Shown here: piece by piece, positions 23,480 to 31,363 of the stretch
How positions within the stretch are numbered: the first letter of the stretch is position 1
How the letters are laid out: the number at the start of each line of letters is the position of its first letter
Assembly (NCBI GenBank): GCA_035715725.1
Contig: DASTKT010000102.1
Coordinates: 1-37,841, forward strand
Length of the DNA: 37,841 bases
Reading direction: 5' to 3'
Origin: JADGGV01 sp035715725
Lineage (GTDB): Bacteria > Gemmatimonadota > Gemmatimonadetes > Longimicrobiales > RSA9
Made by a program: the position numbers and the translations under genes
The notes under the pieces: generated by a model
Databases searched by the model: none
The model's input: only the letters and a program-made list of their open reading frames with translations
What the model was told of the DNA's origin: nothing

Positions 23480-24487
23480 TCAGCCGCCGGCGGCGACCCG
23501 CTCCAGCCAGGACCGCAGCCCCATCCGCTCCCGCACCTCCCGCATCGTCTCCCGCGCCAGCACGCGGCAATGTGCCGCGCCATCCCCCAGGATCTCCCGC
23601 ACCAGCTCCGGCCGGGCCCGGTACTCCGCCGCCCGTGCGCGCATCGGCTCGAACGCCTGCACGATGCCGTCCGAGAGCAGCCGCTTGCAGTCGACGCACC
23701 CGATCTCGGCCGACCGGCACTGCCGCGCGATCGTCTCGAGCGGCTCCTCCGCCGTAAAGAACCGGTGCAGCGCGAAGACGTTGCACTCCTCGGGCCGCCC
23801 CGGATCGCTCCGCCGCACCCGCTGCGGATCGGTCACCGCCGTCCGCACCCGCCCCCAGATCGCCTCCGCCTCGTCCAGCATCCCCACCGTGTTGCCGCGG
23901 GACTTGCTCATCTTCGCCTGGCCGTCCAGGCCGCGGATCCGCCCCGCGTCCGAGATCACCGCCTGCGGCTCCGGGAACAGCTCGCCGAATTGGCGGTTCC
24001 AGCGCCGCGCGATCTCCCGCGTCAGCTCCAGATGCTGCGCCTGATCCTCGCCGACCGGGACCCGATCCGTACGATAGAGCAAGATGTCTGCCGCCTGCAG
24101 CACCGGGTAATTCAGCAGCCCCGCCGGCACCGACTCCATCCCTTCCGCCTTGTCCTTGAACTGCGTCATCCGCTCCAGCTCGCCCAGCGGCGCCACCGTG
24201 TTGAAGATCCACGCCAACTCCGTGTGCTCCGGCACGTCCGACTGCACGAAGATCGTGCACCGGTCCGGGTCGAGTCCCGCCGCCAGGAAGCTCACCGCCA
24301 GGTCCAGCACGCGGTCCGGCAGGAGCGCCGGCTCGTATTCGATCGTGATGGCGTGGTAGTCCACGATCGAGTAGATGCATTCCGCCTCGTCCTGGAGCCG
24401 GACCCACTGGCGAAGTGCCCCCAAATAGTTTCCGAGATGCGCCTCGCCCGTGGGCTGCATCCCGCTGAAGACGCGCGGTCGCGACAT
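23480..24487 (-). CDS. trpS: Tryptophan--tRNA ligase with predicted [4Fe-4S] cysteine set
   Basis: 335 residues from ATG 24487, with AGGACGG upstream; the 11 extra residues to 24520 are not family-like. It is a class I synthetase with the HIGH-type motif as HLGN (17-20) and KMSKS (192-196). Four cysteines, Cys235, Cys257, Cys264 and Cys267, are spaced C-x21-C-x6-C-x2-C, almost the C-x22-C-x6-C-x2-C set (Cys236, 259, 266, 269) that binds an iron-sulfur cluster in Thermotoga maritima TrpRS. Here the C-terminal helical domain reads tRNA-Trp. The intervening sequence (FALHRFFT) is conserved in TrpRS. First gene of the minus-strand unit leading to dapA, dapB and dapH. The 191-base divergent gap to the next gene shows no other gene. 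Confidence 0.96.
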   Translation of the reverse strand: MSRPRVFSGMQPTGEAHLGNYLGALRQWVRLQDEAECIYSIVDYHAITIEYEPALLPDRVLDLAVSFLAAGLDPDRCTIFVQSDVPEHTELAWIFNTVAPLGELERMTQFKDKAEGMESVPAGLLNYPVLQAADILLYRTDRVPVGEDQAQHLELTREIARRWNRQFGELFPEPQAVISDAGRIRGLDGQAKMSKSRGNTVGMLDEAEAIWGRVRTAVTDPQRVRRSDPGRPEECNVFALHRFFTAEEPLETIARQCRSAEIGCVDCKRLLSDGIVQAFEPMRARAAEYRARPELVREILGDGAAHCRVLARETMREVRERMGLRSWLERVAAGG

Positions 24488-24678
24488 CGGCCGTCCTGTG
24501 CTGAGTTTCCGTTGAAGCAAACAAAGCTACGCCACTGCGCCGGCAGGCGATAGCGCCCGCGCGACGCCCGCGCCCGGCGCCACCCGGCGGCTGCCGCCCC
24601 TTTTCCCGCCCACCCCGATGCGCTACCCTCCTGCCCTGCGCGCGCTCCGCGCCCCGTCACCCACTCTCCGGTCGCTCG

Positions 24679-25539
24679 ATGGCGCTCCCCGATCCCGACG
24701 TCCTGCTCGACCTGGCCCTTGCCGCCGCCCGCGACGCCGCCGCCGTCCACCGCGAGCACGTCGGACGCGTCCGCCTCGAGGACTGGTCCGAGAAGGGCGT
24801 CAGCGACTTCGTCACCCACGTCGACCGCGAGGCGGAGTCGCGCATCGTCGCGCGCATCCGCACCGCCTTCCCCGAGCACGCGATCCTGGCCGAGGAAGCC
24901 GCTAGCGACGCCGGCCACCCCGCCGGCCGGGGCGCGCCCGTCCCGGCCGAGGAGGCGGGCCCCGGGTTCCTCTGGATCGCCGATCCGCTGGACGGCACCA
25001 CGAACTTCCTGCACGCCTACCCCGCCTACTCGGCGTCCGTCGCCGTCGCGCACCGAGGCGAGCTCCTCGCCGGCGCCGTGGTCGACAGCGCCAGCGGCGC
25101 CGAGTGGACCGCGGCGCGCGGCCGGGGCGCACGCCGGAACGGTGAGCCGATCCGCGTCTCCGAGCTGGGCGAGCTGCGCCATGCGCTCATCGGCACCGGC
25201 TTCCCATTCCGCGACCTGGACCTGCTCCCGCGCTATCTCCGGCAGTTCGACGCGCTCACCCGCCGGACCTCGGGCATCCGGCGCGCGGGCTCGGCGGCGC
25301 TCGACCTCTGTCACGTCGCCTCCGGCTACTTCGACGGCTTCTGGGAGCTGGTCCTGGCGCCGTGGGACGTGGCCGCGGGCGCACTCATCGTCCGCGAAGC
25401 GGGCGGGCTCGTCACCGACCTCGCGGGCGATCCCGGCATCCTCGCCGGCGGCCCGATCCTCGCCGGCAACCCGATGATCCACGGGAAGCTGCGCCGCGTG
25501 CTCGACGAGATGGAAACCCCCGCCCCGACGGAGGGGTAG
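24679..25539 (+). CDS. Inositol-monophosphatase-family phosphatase (SuhB-like)
   Basis: 286 residues. The Mg-dependent active site is visible: Glu72/Glu73 in ILAEEA, Asp102/Asp105 in IADPLDGTTNFLH, and the late WDVAAGALIVREAGG with its Asp. The family dephosphorylates inositol-1-phosphate or related small phosphates; some members act on histidinol phosphate or bind NusG/rRNA complexes (SuhB). The sequence does not decide between these. An insertion after EEAAS (GHPAGRGAPVPAEEAGPG) is longer than in most relatives. ATG 24679 lacks a clear ribosome site. The class A PBP gene follows 27 bases after the stop in the same direction. Confidence 0.93.
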   Translation: MALPDPDVLLDLALAAARDAAAVHREHVGRVRLEDWSEKGVSDFVTHVDREAESRIVARIRTAFPEHAILAEEAASDAGHPAGRGAPVPAEEAGPGFLWIADPLDGTTNFLHAYPAYSASVAVAHRGELLAGAVVDSASGAEWTAARGRGARRNGEPIRVSELGELRHALIGTGFPFRDLDLLPRYLRQFDALTRRTSGIRRAGSAALDLCHVASGYFDGFWELVLAPWDVAAGALIVREAGGLVTDLAGDPGILAGGPILAGNPMIHGKLRRVLDEMETPAPTEG

Positions 25540-25566
25540 GACCGGCGGACCCGCCGAAGGAATGAA

Positions 25567-27786
25567 ATGACTCTGATCCGCGTCGTCAGGGATGGCATCA
25601 GGAACGGCCTGGCCGGCCTGCGGGCCCGGCCACGGCTCGTCACGGCGCTGGTGGTGGGCGCCAGCGCGCTCGCGGCGGGCGCGCTCGGCCTCGGCATCGG
25701 CACCTGGAAGTCCGTCTGCCGGGACTGCCCGTCGATCGCGCAGATCTACACGTTCGAGCCCGAGAAGGCGACGCGCATCCTCGACTGGCGCGGGCGCCTC
25801 GTCGCCGAGCTGTTCCAGGAGCGGCGGACTCCCGTCTCCATCGCCGACCTGCCGAAGTACGTGCCCCAGGCCTTCATCGCCGTCGAGGACAAGCGCTTCT
25901 ACAGCCACGGCGGCTTCGACGCCATCCGCACGACCGGCGCGCTCCTGCGCAACATCCTGCACGGCCGCATCACCGCGGGCGGCAGCACCATCACGCAGCA
26001 GCTCGCGCGCAACATGTTCCACAAGGAGATCGGCTTCCGCCAGCGCTACACGCGCAAGGTCAAGGAGCTGAAGGTCGCGTTCGAGCTGGAGAACGTCTAC
26101 TCCAAGGACCAGATTCTCGAGGCGTACCTCAACCAGATCAACTTCGACCACGGCTGGTACGGCATCGAGACCGCCGCGGAGCGGTATTTCGGCAAGTCCG
26201 CCGCGCAGCTCGACCCGGCGGAGGCGGCGCTTCTGGCCGCGCTCCCCAAGGCGCCGAGGCGCTACTCGCCGTTCACGAACCCCGAGCGCGCCCGCGCGCG
26301 GCGCAACCTCGTGCTCGGGCTCATGAACGAGCAGGGCTACATCAGCGACGCCGACCTCCAGCGGTGGCAGGCCGCGCCGCTCCCGGACCACTCGCACGGC
26401 GGCGAGGAAGGCGATCTCGCGCCCTACTTCGTCGAATGGGTGCGCGACATCCTCGACGAGCGCTTCGGCAACGACCTCTACCGCCGCGGCTATCGGATCT
26501 ACACGACGCTCGACCTCGACATGCAGCGGCGCGCGAACGTCGCCATGGACTCCGGCTGGGCCCGCGTCGAACGCATGCCCGGCTACCGCCACCCGCACTA
26601 CGCCGACGTCATGGCCAAGGGCGGCAGCCCGGACGGCGGCAAGACGCCGTACCTCCAGGGCGCCTTCATCGCGCTCGATCCGGTCACCGGCGCCGTCCGC
26701 GCCATGGTCGGCGGGCGGGACTTCAAGGACTCCAAGTTCAACCGCGCCACGCAGGCGCTCCGGCAGCCCGGCTCCTCCTTCAAGCCGATCCTCTACACGG
26801 CCGCCATCTCCAGCGGTATCCCGGCCTCCCACGTCATCGACGATGCGCCGCTCATGCTGGAGATGGACAACGGCACCGTCTACTCGCCGGGCAACTCCGA
26901 CGGCCTGTTCCACGGCCCGATGACGCTGCGGGAGGCGCTCAAGAAGTCGGTCAACGTCGTGGCGGTGAAGCTGGGGCAGGAAGTGGGGATGCAGACGGTG
27001 ATCCAGTACGCGCGCCGGCTCGGCATCACCACGCCGATCCCGCCGTGGCCGTCCACCGCGATCGGCGCCGCGGAGGTGATCCCGCTCCAGCTCGCCGGTG
27101 CCTATACGGCCCTCGCCACGCCCGGCGTGCTCGCCCGGCCGTACCCGATCGAGAAGGTCGAGGACGCCGACGGCCGCCTCCTCTGGGAGAGCCATCCGGA
27201 GCGCAAGGCCGTGCTCGACTCACTCCCGGTCTACATCGTGCGCGACCTGATGCGCGGCGTGCTCGATCACGGCACCGGCTGGCCCGCACGCGACCCGGCC
27301 CGCGGCAACCTGCCGTACTCGATCCCGGGCGCCGGAAAGACCGGCACCACGAATGACTATGCCGACGCCTGGTTCGTGGGGTTCACGCCCAACCTTCTCG
27401 CCGCCGTCTGGTTCGGCTTCGACAATCGCGTCACGATCGTGCCGCGAGCGGAGGGTGGCGTGCTCGCCGCCCCGGTCTGGGGCAACTTCATGCGCGGCGT
27501 CTACTTCGACTCGGTCCCATCCCTCCCGAAGCCCGCCGAATGGGAGATGCCGGCCGGGATCGTGACCGCCCAGGTCGACCGGGAAGGCGGCCGTCTCGCC
27601 ACGCCGCTCTGCCCGCCCGAGCTCGTCTACACGGAGATCTTCGTGAAGGGTACCGAGCCCACCGAGGCGTGCGACGGCCGCGCCGGCGGCCTCTTCGGCG
27701 GCGGCCTCCGCGGCGTCTCGCTCGACTCGCTCGCCGCCGATACGGCGAACGGCAAGCCGAAGGTCAACCCGAAGATGAAGTTCTGA
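25567..27786 (+). CDS. mrcA: Class A penicillin-binding protein 1A (glycosyltransferase and transpeptidase)
   Basis: 739 residues. It has a cytoplasmic basic start and one membrane anchor (about 23-46), then a glycosyltransferase domain with catalytic Glu107 in VEDKRFYSHGGFD and GGSTITQQLARNMF (138-151). The transpeptidase domain has Ser403-x-x-Lys406 (GSSFKP), Ser461-x-Asn463 (SVN) and Lys591-Thr-Gly (KTGTTNDYADAWFVGFTP). It polymerises lipid II and cross-links strands on the periplasmic face. ATG 25567 follows AAGGA. An overlapping ATG at 25562 reads only ATG AAA TGA and is not used. The last 23 bases overlap the 3' end of the convergent phosphorylase gene. The C-terminal Gly-rich stretch (about 700-712) is probably flexible. 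Confidence 0.97.
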   Translation: MTLIRVVRDGIRNGLAGLRARPRLVTALVVGASALAAGALGLGIGTWKSVCRDCPSIAQIYTFEPEKATRILDWRGRLVAELFQERRTPVSIADLPKYVPQAFIAVEDKRFYSHGGFDAIRTTGALLRNILHGRITAGGSTITQQLARNMFHKEIGFRQRYTRKVKELKVAFELENVYSKDQILEAYLNQINFDHGWYGIETAAERYFGKSAAQLDPAEAALLAALPKAPRRYSPFTNPERARARRNLVLGLMNEQGYISDADLQRWQAAPLPDHSHGGEEGDLAPYFVEWVRDILDERFGNDLYRRGYRIYTTLDLDMQRRANVAMDSGWARVERMPGYRHPHYADVMAKGGSPDGGKTPYLQGAFIALDPVTGAVRAMVGGRDFKDSKFNRATQALRQPGSSFKPILYTAAISSGIPASHVIDDAPLMLEMDNGTVYSPGNSDGLFHGPMTLREALKKSVNVVAVKLGQEVGMQTVIQYARRLGITTPIPPWPSTAIGAAEVIPLQLAGAYTALATPGVLARPYPIEKVEDADGRLLWESHPERKAVLDSLPVYIVRDLMRGVLDHGTGWPARDPARGNLPYSIPGAGKTGTTNDYADAWFVGFTPNLLAAVWFGFDNRVTIVPRAEGGVLAAPVWGNFMRGVYFDSVPSLPKPAEWEMPAGIVTAQVDREGGRLATPLCPPELVYTEIFVKGTEPTEACDGRAGGLFGGGLRGVSLDSLAADTANGKPKVNPKMKF

Positions 27787-29116
27787 GCTCCTCCACGCCG
27801 GCGGCCGTGATGCGGTGGGAGATCAGCGGCAGCGGGGGCGCCGCAGGCTCCGGGCCGAGCCGGATCGCCTGCCGCAGCGCCGCCTCGCCGGCCTCCGCCA
27901 GCGCCTCCGTGCCGGCGTAGACGGTGGCCAGCGGCTGGCCGCGGCGGACCGGGTCCCCCGGTCGGGCCGTGATCCGGAAGCCGGCTCCCGGGTCGATCGC
28001 CGCGTCCAGGCGCGAGCGCCCCGCTCCCAACGCGACGGCCGCCTCGCCGACCGCTCGCGCCGCCACCTCCTGCACGTAGCCGTTCGTCCACGCCTCGACC
28101 ACGCGCCGGACCCGCGTCCGTGGAAGCGACGACGGATCGTCGAGCACGCGCGGATCCCCGCCCTGCGCCTCCACGATCCGCCGCATTTGCGCGAGCGCGC
28201 GCCCGTCGTCGAGCGCGGCCGCCGCCGAGCGGCGCCCCGCCTCGAGATCCCGCGCCGCGCCGCCCAGGACCAGCATCTCCGCCGCTTCGGCCACCGTGAG
28301 CGCCCGAAGGTCCTCCGGGCCGCCGCCGCGCAGCGTCAGGATCGCCTCCTCCATCTCCAGCGCGTTCCCCACCATCTCGCCGAGCGGCCGGTCCATCGCC
28401 GTGACCAGCGCCACCACCTCCCGCCCCTCCTCCGCGCCGATCGCGATCATCGTCTCCGCCAGCTCGATCGCCCGGTCCAGCTCCGGCAGGAACGCGCCCG
28501 ACCCGCGTTTCACGTCCAGCAGCAGCGCGTCGATCCCCTCCGCCAGCTTCTTGCTCATGATGCTCGAGGCGATGAGCGGGATCGACTCCACCGTCCCGGT
28601 CACGTCCCGCAGCGCATAGAGGCGCCGGTCCAGCGGCGCGAGCTCCTCCGTCTGGCCGATCAGCGCGCAGCCGAGCCGCTCGAGCTGCCCACGGAACTCC
28701 GCCAGCGACAACGACGTGCGAAACCCCGGGATCGTCTCCAGCTTGTCCAGCGTCCCCCCGGTGTGCCCCAGCCCGCGCCCGCTGATCATCGGCACCGGCA
28801 CGCCCAACGCCGACACGAGCGGCGCCAGCGGCAGCGACACCTTGTCCCCCACGCCGCCCGTCGAGTGCTTGTCCACCTTGCGGCCGGGCACGCCCGAGAG
28901 GTCCACCACCGCCCCCGACCGGAGCATCACGTCGACGAGCGCCGCGAGCTCCCGCCGCGTCATCCCGCGGAAGTAGATCGCCATCAGCAGCGCCGACATC
29001 TGGTAGTCGGGAAGCTCCCCCACCCCGTAAGCGCGGAAGAACGCCCCCAGCTCCGAACGCTCCAACTCCGCACCATCCCGCTTCCGCTGGATGGTCCGGT
29101 ACGGTACGAAGGTCAT
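27764..29116 (-). CDS. deoA: Pyrimidine-nucleoside / thymidine phosphorylase
   Basis: 450 residues. It cleaves thymidine or uridine with phosphate in pyrimidine salvage. The phosphate-binding signature is VDKHSTGGVGDKVSL (Lys83, His84, Ser85), followed by SGRGLGHTGGTLDKLE, substrate loop residues in LYALRDVTGTVESIPLIASSIMSKKLA, and DVKRGSGAFL. The C-terminal beta-rich domain (GFRITARPGDPVRRGQPLATVYAG) is complete. Length fits the family, and I cannot separate DeoA from the broader-specificity Pdp by eye. ATG 29116 has no Shine-Dalgarno, and hairpin cluster B begins 10 bases upstream. The 3' end overlaps the mrcA 3' end by 23 bases, tail to tail. Confidence 0.94.
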   Translation of the reverse strand: MTFVPYRTIQRKRDGAELERSELGAFFRAYGVGELPDYQMSALLMAIYFRGMTRRELAALVDVMLRSGAVVDLSGVPGRKVDKHSTGGVGDKVSLPLAPLVSALGVPVPMISGRGLGHTGGTLDKLETIPGFRTSLSLAEFRGQLERLGCALIGQTEELAPLDRRLYALRDVTGTVESIPLIASSIMSKKLAEGIDALLLDVKRGSGAFLPELDRAIELAETMIAIGAEEGREVVALVTAMDRPLGEMVGNALEMEEAILTLRGGGPEDLRALTVAEAAEMLVLGGAARDLEAGRRSAAAALDDGRALAQMRRIVEAQGGDPRVLDDPSSLPRTRVRRVVEAWTNGYVQEVAARAVGEAAVALGAGRSRLDAAIDPGAGFRITARPGDPVRRGQPLATVYAGTEALAEAGEAALRQAIRLGPEPAAPPLPLISHRITAAGVEELRTSSSG

Positions 29117-29126
29117 GTCAATGGTC

Positions 29127-29252
29127 GCTCGCCATAGGCGAGCGCACGCTCGCTGCGCTCGCTGTCGCGGCCTTCGGCCGCGCACGTTTCACTGTCGCGC
29201 GCCTGTGGCTCGCGCACGCCGTCTGCGCGGCTGTAGCGGCGCTGCGCGCCGC
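29127..29252 (-). repeat. Triloop hairpin mosaic, cluster B (inverted relative to cluster C)
   Basis: This starts the 516-base gap 29117-29632, which holds no gene. Perfect three-base-loop hairpins lie at 29127-29143 (GCTCGCC-ATA-GGCGAGC), 29167-29181 (GCGGCC-TTC-GGCCGC) and 29236-29252 (GCGGCGC-TGC-GCGCCGC). Read on the minus strand, the spacers again end in GACAG. The 40-base stretch 29180-29219 is the reverse complement of 29498-29537 with about four differences. The module order on the minus strand matches cluster C on the plus strand, so B and C form a long inverted pair around the spacer 29253-29465. Confidence 0.88.
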
Positions 29253-29465
29253 GACGCGCCGGGGCCAGCCGGGCCCGCGCCTTCACGCGTTCGTGCGGGG
29301 CGCCGCGGGCGCCGCCTTCACGGGCCGGGCCGGGCCGCCGCCCTCCGTGCCCCGACATTCGTATCCGTACCCGTACCCGATCCGTTCTCCCGCCGTCCAC
29401 CGCGGCCGCCATGCTCCCGGCCAAAGAGCCCACACGCCGGCACAGCCGGAGGTGTGCCCATTCCC
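29253..29465. other. Non-coding spacer between inverted repeat clusters B and C
   Basis: 213 bases with no convincing gene on either strand. It holds GC-rich runs (for example near 29321-29345) and, at about 29361-29382, a short phased stretch with CCGTAC given twice (TATCCGTACCCGTACCCGA). Open frames crossing it continue into the repeats and read as Arg/Pro/Ala-rich shadow. Confidence 0.6.
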
Positions 29466-29634
29466 GCGGCCGAAGGCCGCGACAGCGAGCGCAGCGAGCG
29501 TGCGCGAGCCGCAGGCAAGCGACAGTGAAACGTACGCGGCCGAAGGCCGCGACAGCTCGCAACGCGAGCGTGCGCGAGCCGCAGGCGAGCGACCGCCCGC
29601 TCCGCGGGCGTGCAGCGGCGCCTTCGGCGCCGCT
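29466..29634 (+). repeat. Triloop hairpin mosaic, cluster C
   Basis: Hairpins with three-base loops lie at 29466-29480 and 29536-29550 (both GCGGCC-GAA-GGCCGC, both followed by GACAG), 29594-29610 (CGCCCGC-TCC-GCGGGCG) and 29614-29634 (9-bp stem, loop TTC). The 40-base unit 29486-29525 matches 10479-10518 at 39 of 40 bases. The module TGAAACGTACGC (29526-29537) corresponds to TGGAACGTACGC in cluster A (10519-10530). The final hairpin overlaps the stop codon of the second YtxH gene and could act as its terminator on the minus strand. Confidence 0.9.
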
Positions 29635-29866
29635 AGAGATGCAGCCGGCGCCGCCCGGTCTTCACCGCCCCCCGCACGTCGTCGGAGATGTCGCCCCAAC
29701 GGTCTACCGCCGTCTCGCGCGTCTTGGTCGCGGCCCGCGCGATCTGTCGCCGCGTCCGCTTCCCGCTCTGCGGAGCCACCAGCAGCGCGACGCCCGCGCC
29801 GACCACCGCCCCCAGCACGAGTCCCGCCAGGAAGCTCGCGCCCGACGACCGGTCCTCGTAATACAT
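29633..29866 (-). CDS. Short YtxH-domain membrane protein
   Basis: 77 residues from ATG 29866, with a strong GGGGGGAG ribosome site upstream. One transmembrane helix (SFLAGLVLGAVVGAGVALLVAP) is followed by the YtxH signature APQSGKRTRRQIARAATKTRE and a short basic helical tail. It is a shortened relative of the 150-residue protein at 12198-12650 and lacks its acidic end. It is 66 bases downstream of the aminopeptidase P gene on the same strand. The stop codon lies inside the last hairpin of cluster C. Function unknown. Confidence 0.85.
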   Translation of the reverse strand: MYYEDRSSGASFLAGLVLGAVVGAGVALLVAPQSGKRTRRQIARAATKTRETAVDRWGDISDDVRGAVKTGRRRLHL

Positions 29867-29932
29867 AGTTCGCTCCCCCCGAGATGTTCGAAATCGCCGC
29901 GGCTCGACGCAACCGACGTGCCGGCCGAGCCG

Positions 29933-31363
29933 CTACCGTGTGCCCGCCGCCCGCGCGCGCGCCCCGCTCGCCATCAGCCGCTCCACGTCCGCCACGCTCC
30001 GCGGTGCGCCGGCCGAGAGCACCTCGCCCCCTTCCGCCGTCACGAGCACGTCGTCCTCGATCCGGACGCCCAGCCCCTCGCGCGGCAGGTAGACGCCGGG
30101 CTCGACCGTCAGCACCATCCCCGGCGCGAGGGGCCGATCGTACGCGCCGACGTCGTGCACGTCCATTCCCAGCCAGTGCGACAGCCCGTGAATGAAGTAT
30201 CGGTCGCACGGGCTCTCGCCGCACAGTCCGCTTGAATGGTCCCGGATGTACCGCCGCGCGATCTCGTCCAGCGCCTGCACGGTGATGCCCGGCCGGACGG
30301 CGTCGATCGCCGCCTGCTGCGCGGCCAGCACCAGCTCGTAGACCGCCCGCTGCCGCGGCGTGAAGCGCCCCGAGACCGGGATCGTCCGCGTCACGTCCGC
30401 CGTGTAGTAGCCGAACTCCGCGCCCACGTCCATCACCACCAGGTCGCCGGGCCGCGTCTGGCGCCGGTTCTTGTCGTAGTGCAGCACCGTCGAGTTCGGA
30501 CCCGACCCGACGATGCTCGGAAAGCCGACCCGCTCCGCCCCCCGCCGGCGGAACGTGTACTCGATGAGCGCCTCGATCTCGTACTCGTACATCCCGGGCG
30601 CCGCCGACTTCATCGCCTCCTGCTGCGCCTCGGCCGTGATGTCGATCGCGCGGCGCAGCCGCCCCAGCTCGTCGGCGTCCTTCACGAGCCGCTGCATCGC
30701 GGTGTACGGCGCGAGCGGCCGCACCGCCGGCCCCGCAGCCGCCAGTGCGGGCCCGACGAAGGCGTCGCCGCAGCGGCGCTCCGGCTCGCGAGCCAGGCAC
30801 CCGGTCGGAACCGCGCCGCCCAGGACGAGCCCACCTTTCTTCAGTGGCGACGCGGCGTCCGCCCGCAGTCGCGCCACGTCGTCGCCGAAGCGCTCCGTGG
30901 GGCGTACATCCCGGATCCCCGTGAGTGCTGCCGCGTCGTCCGGCCCGAGCGTCTCGCCCGTCCACTGCTCCTGCGCCGGCGAGCGCGCCGGCAGATACAG
31001 GATCGCCTCGTCCGGAGCGTCCTCGCGGGCCACGAGAACCAGCGCCGCACCCGCGCTCTCGATCCCCGTCAGGTAGAAGAAGTCGTTGTCCTGGCGGAAG
31101 TCGCTGTCCTGCGGGTAGTCCCCTTCGAGGTTCCGCTCGTCCGCCGAGCGGACCAGGACGACGCCGCTCCCGACCGCGGCCATCAGCGCCTCGCGGCGCG
31201 CCGCCAGCCGTTCCACCGGCACCGCTCCCGCCGGCGAGCCGACCTGCGCGGCGACGTGGTTCGCCCCGGCGAGGGTCGCGCACGCCACCCCGAACGCCCA
31301 CCAGCCCGGAAGCCCCGGGCGCGATCGCCTCTGCAACGCGCGAATCTCCACCGTGAAAGGCAC
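29933..31363 (-). CDS. Secreted aminopeptidase P-family metallopeptidase (M24B)
   Basis: Up to 476 residues from GTG 31363, directly after an in-frame stop. A TTG about 30 bases further in has GGTGGAG upstream and is an alternative start. Either start gives a signal peptide (WWAFGVACATLAGANHVAAQ), so the enzyme is exported. The N-terminal creatinase-like domain (to about 215) precedes a pita-bread catalytic domain with all five metal ligands: Asp312 (VMDVGAE), Asp323 (TADVTRT), His396 (HGLSHWLGMDVHDVG), Glu421 (TVEPGVYLP) and Glu436 (RIEDDVLV). It removes N-terminal residues preceding proline. Cys381 and Cys386 (LCGESPCDRYF) could form a disulfide, in keeping with export. Divergent from the diguanylate cyclase operon. 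Confidence 0.92.
   Translation of the reverse strand: MPFTVEIRALQRRSRPGLPGWWAFGVACATLAGANHVAAQVGSPAGAVPVERLAARREALMAAVGSGVVLVRSADERNLEGDYPQDSDFRQDNDFFYLTGIESAGAALVLVAREDAPDEAILYLPARSPAQEQWTGETLGPDDAAALTGIRDVRPTERFGDDVARLRADAASPLKKGGLVLGGAVPTGCLAREPERRCGDAFVGPALAAAGPAVRPLAPYTAMQRLVKDADELGRLRRAIDITAEAQQEAMKSAAPGMYEYEIEALIEYTFRRRGAERVGFPSIVGSGPNSTVLHYDKNRRQTRPGDLVVMDVGAEFGYYTADVTRTIPVSGRFTPRQRAVYELVLAAQQAAIDAVRPGITVQALDEIARRYIRDHSSGLCGESPCDRYFIHGLSHWLGMDVHDVGAYDRPLAPGMVLTVEPGVYLPREGLGVRIEDDVLVTAEGGEVLSAGAPRSVADVERLMASGARARAAGTR

Noticed and set aside
24292..27195. Minus-strand open frame of 967 codons
   Set aside because: Antisense to the inositol-phosphatase and PBP1A genes, which have full catalytic motifs on the plus strand. 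The minus frame has only Arg/Ala/Val-rich low-complexity sequence.
29411..30235. Open frames running through the repeat clusters and encoding repeated Arg/Glu/Ala/Ser peptides
   Set aside because: They exist in several frames at once because the repeats lack stops. No start signal or family similarity, and they overlap the YtxH and aminopeptidase genes.
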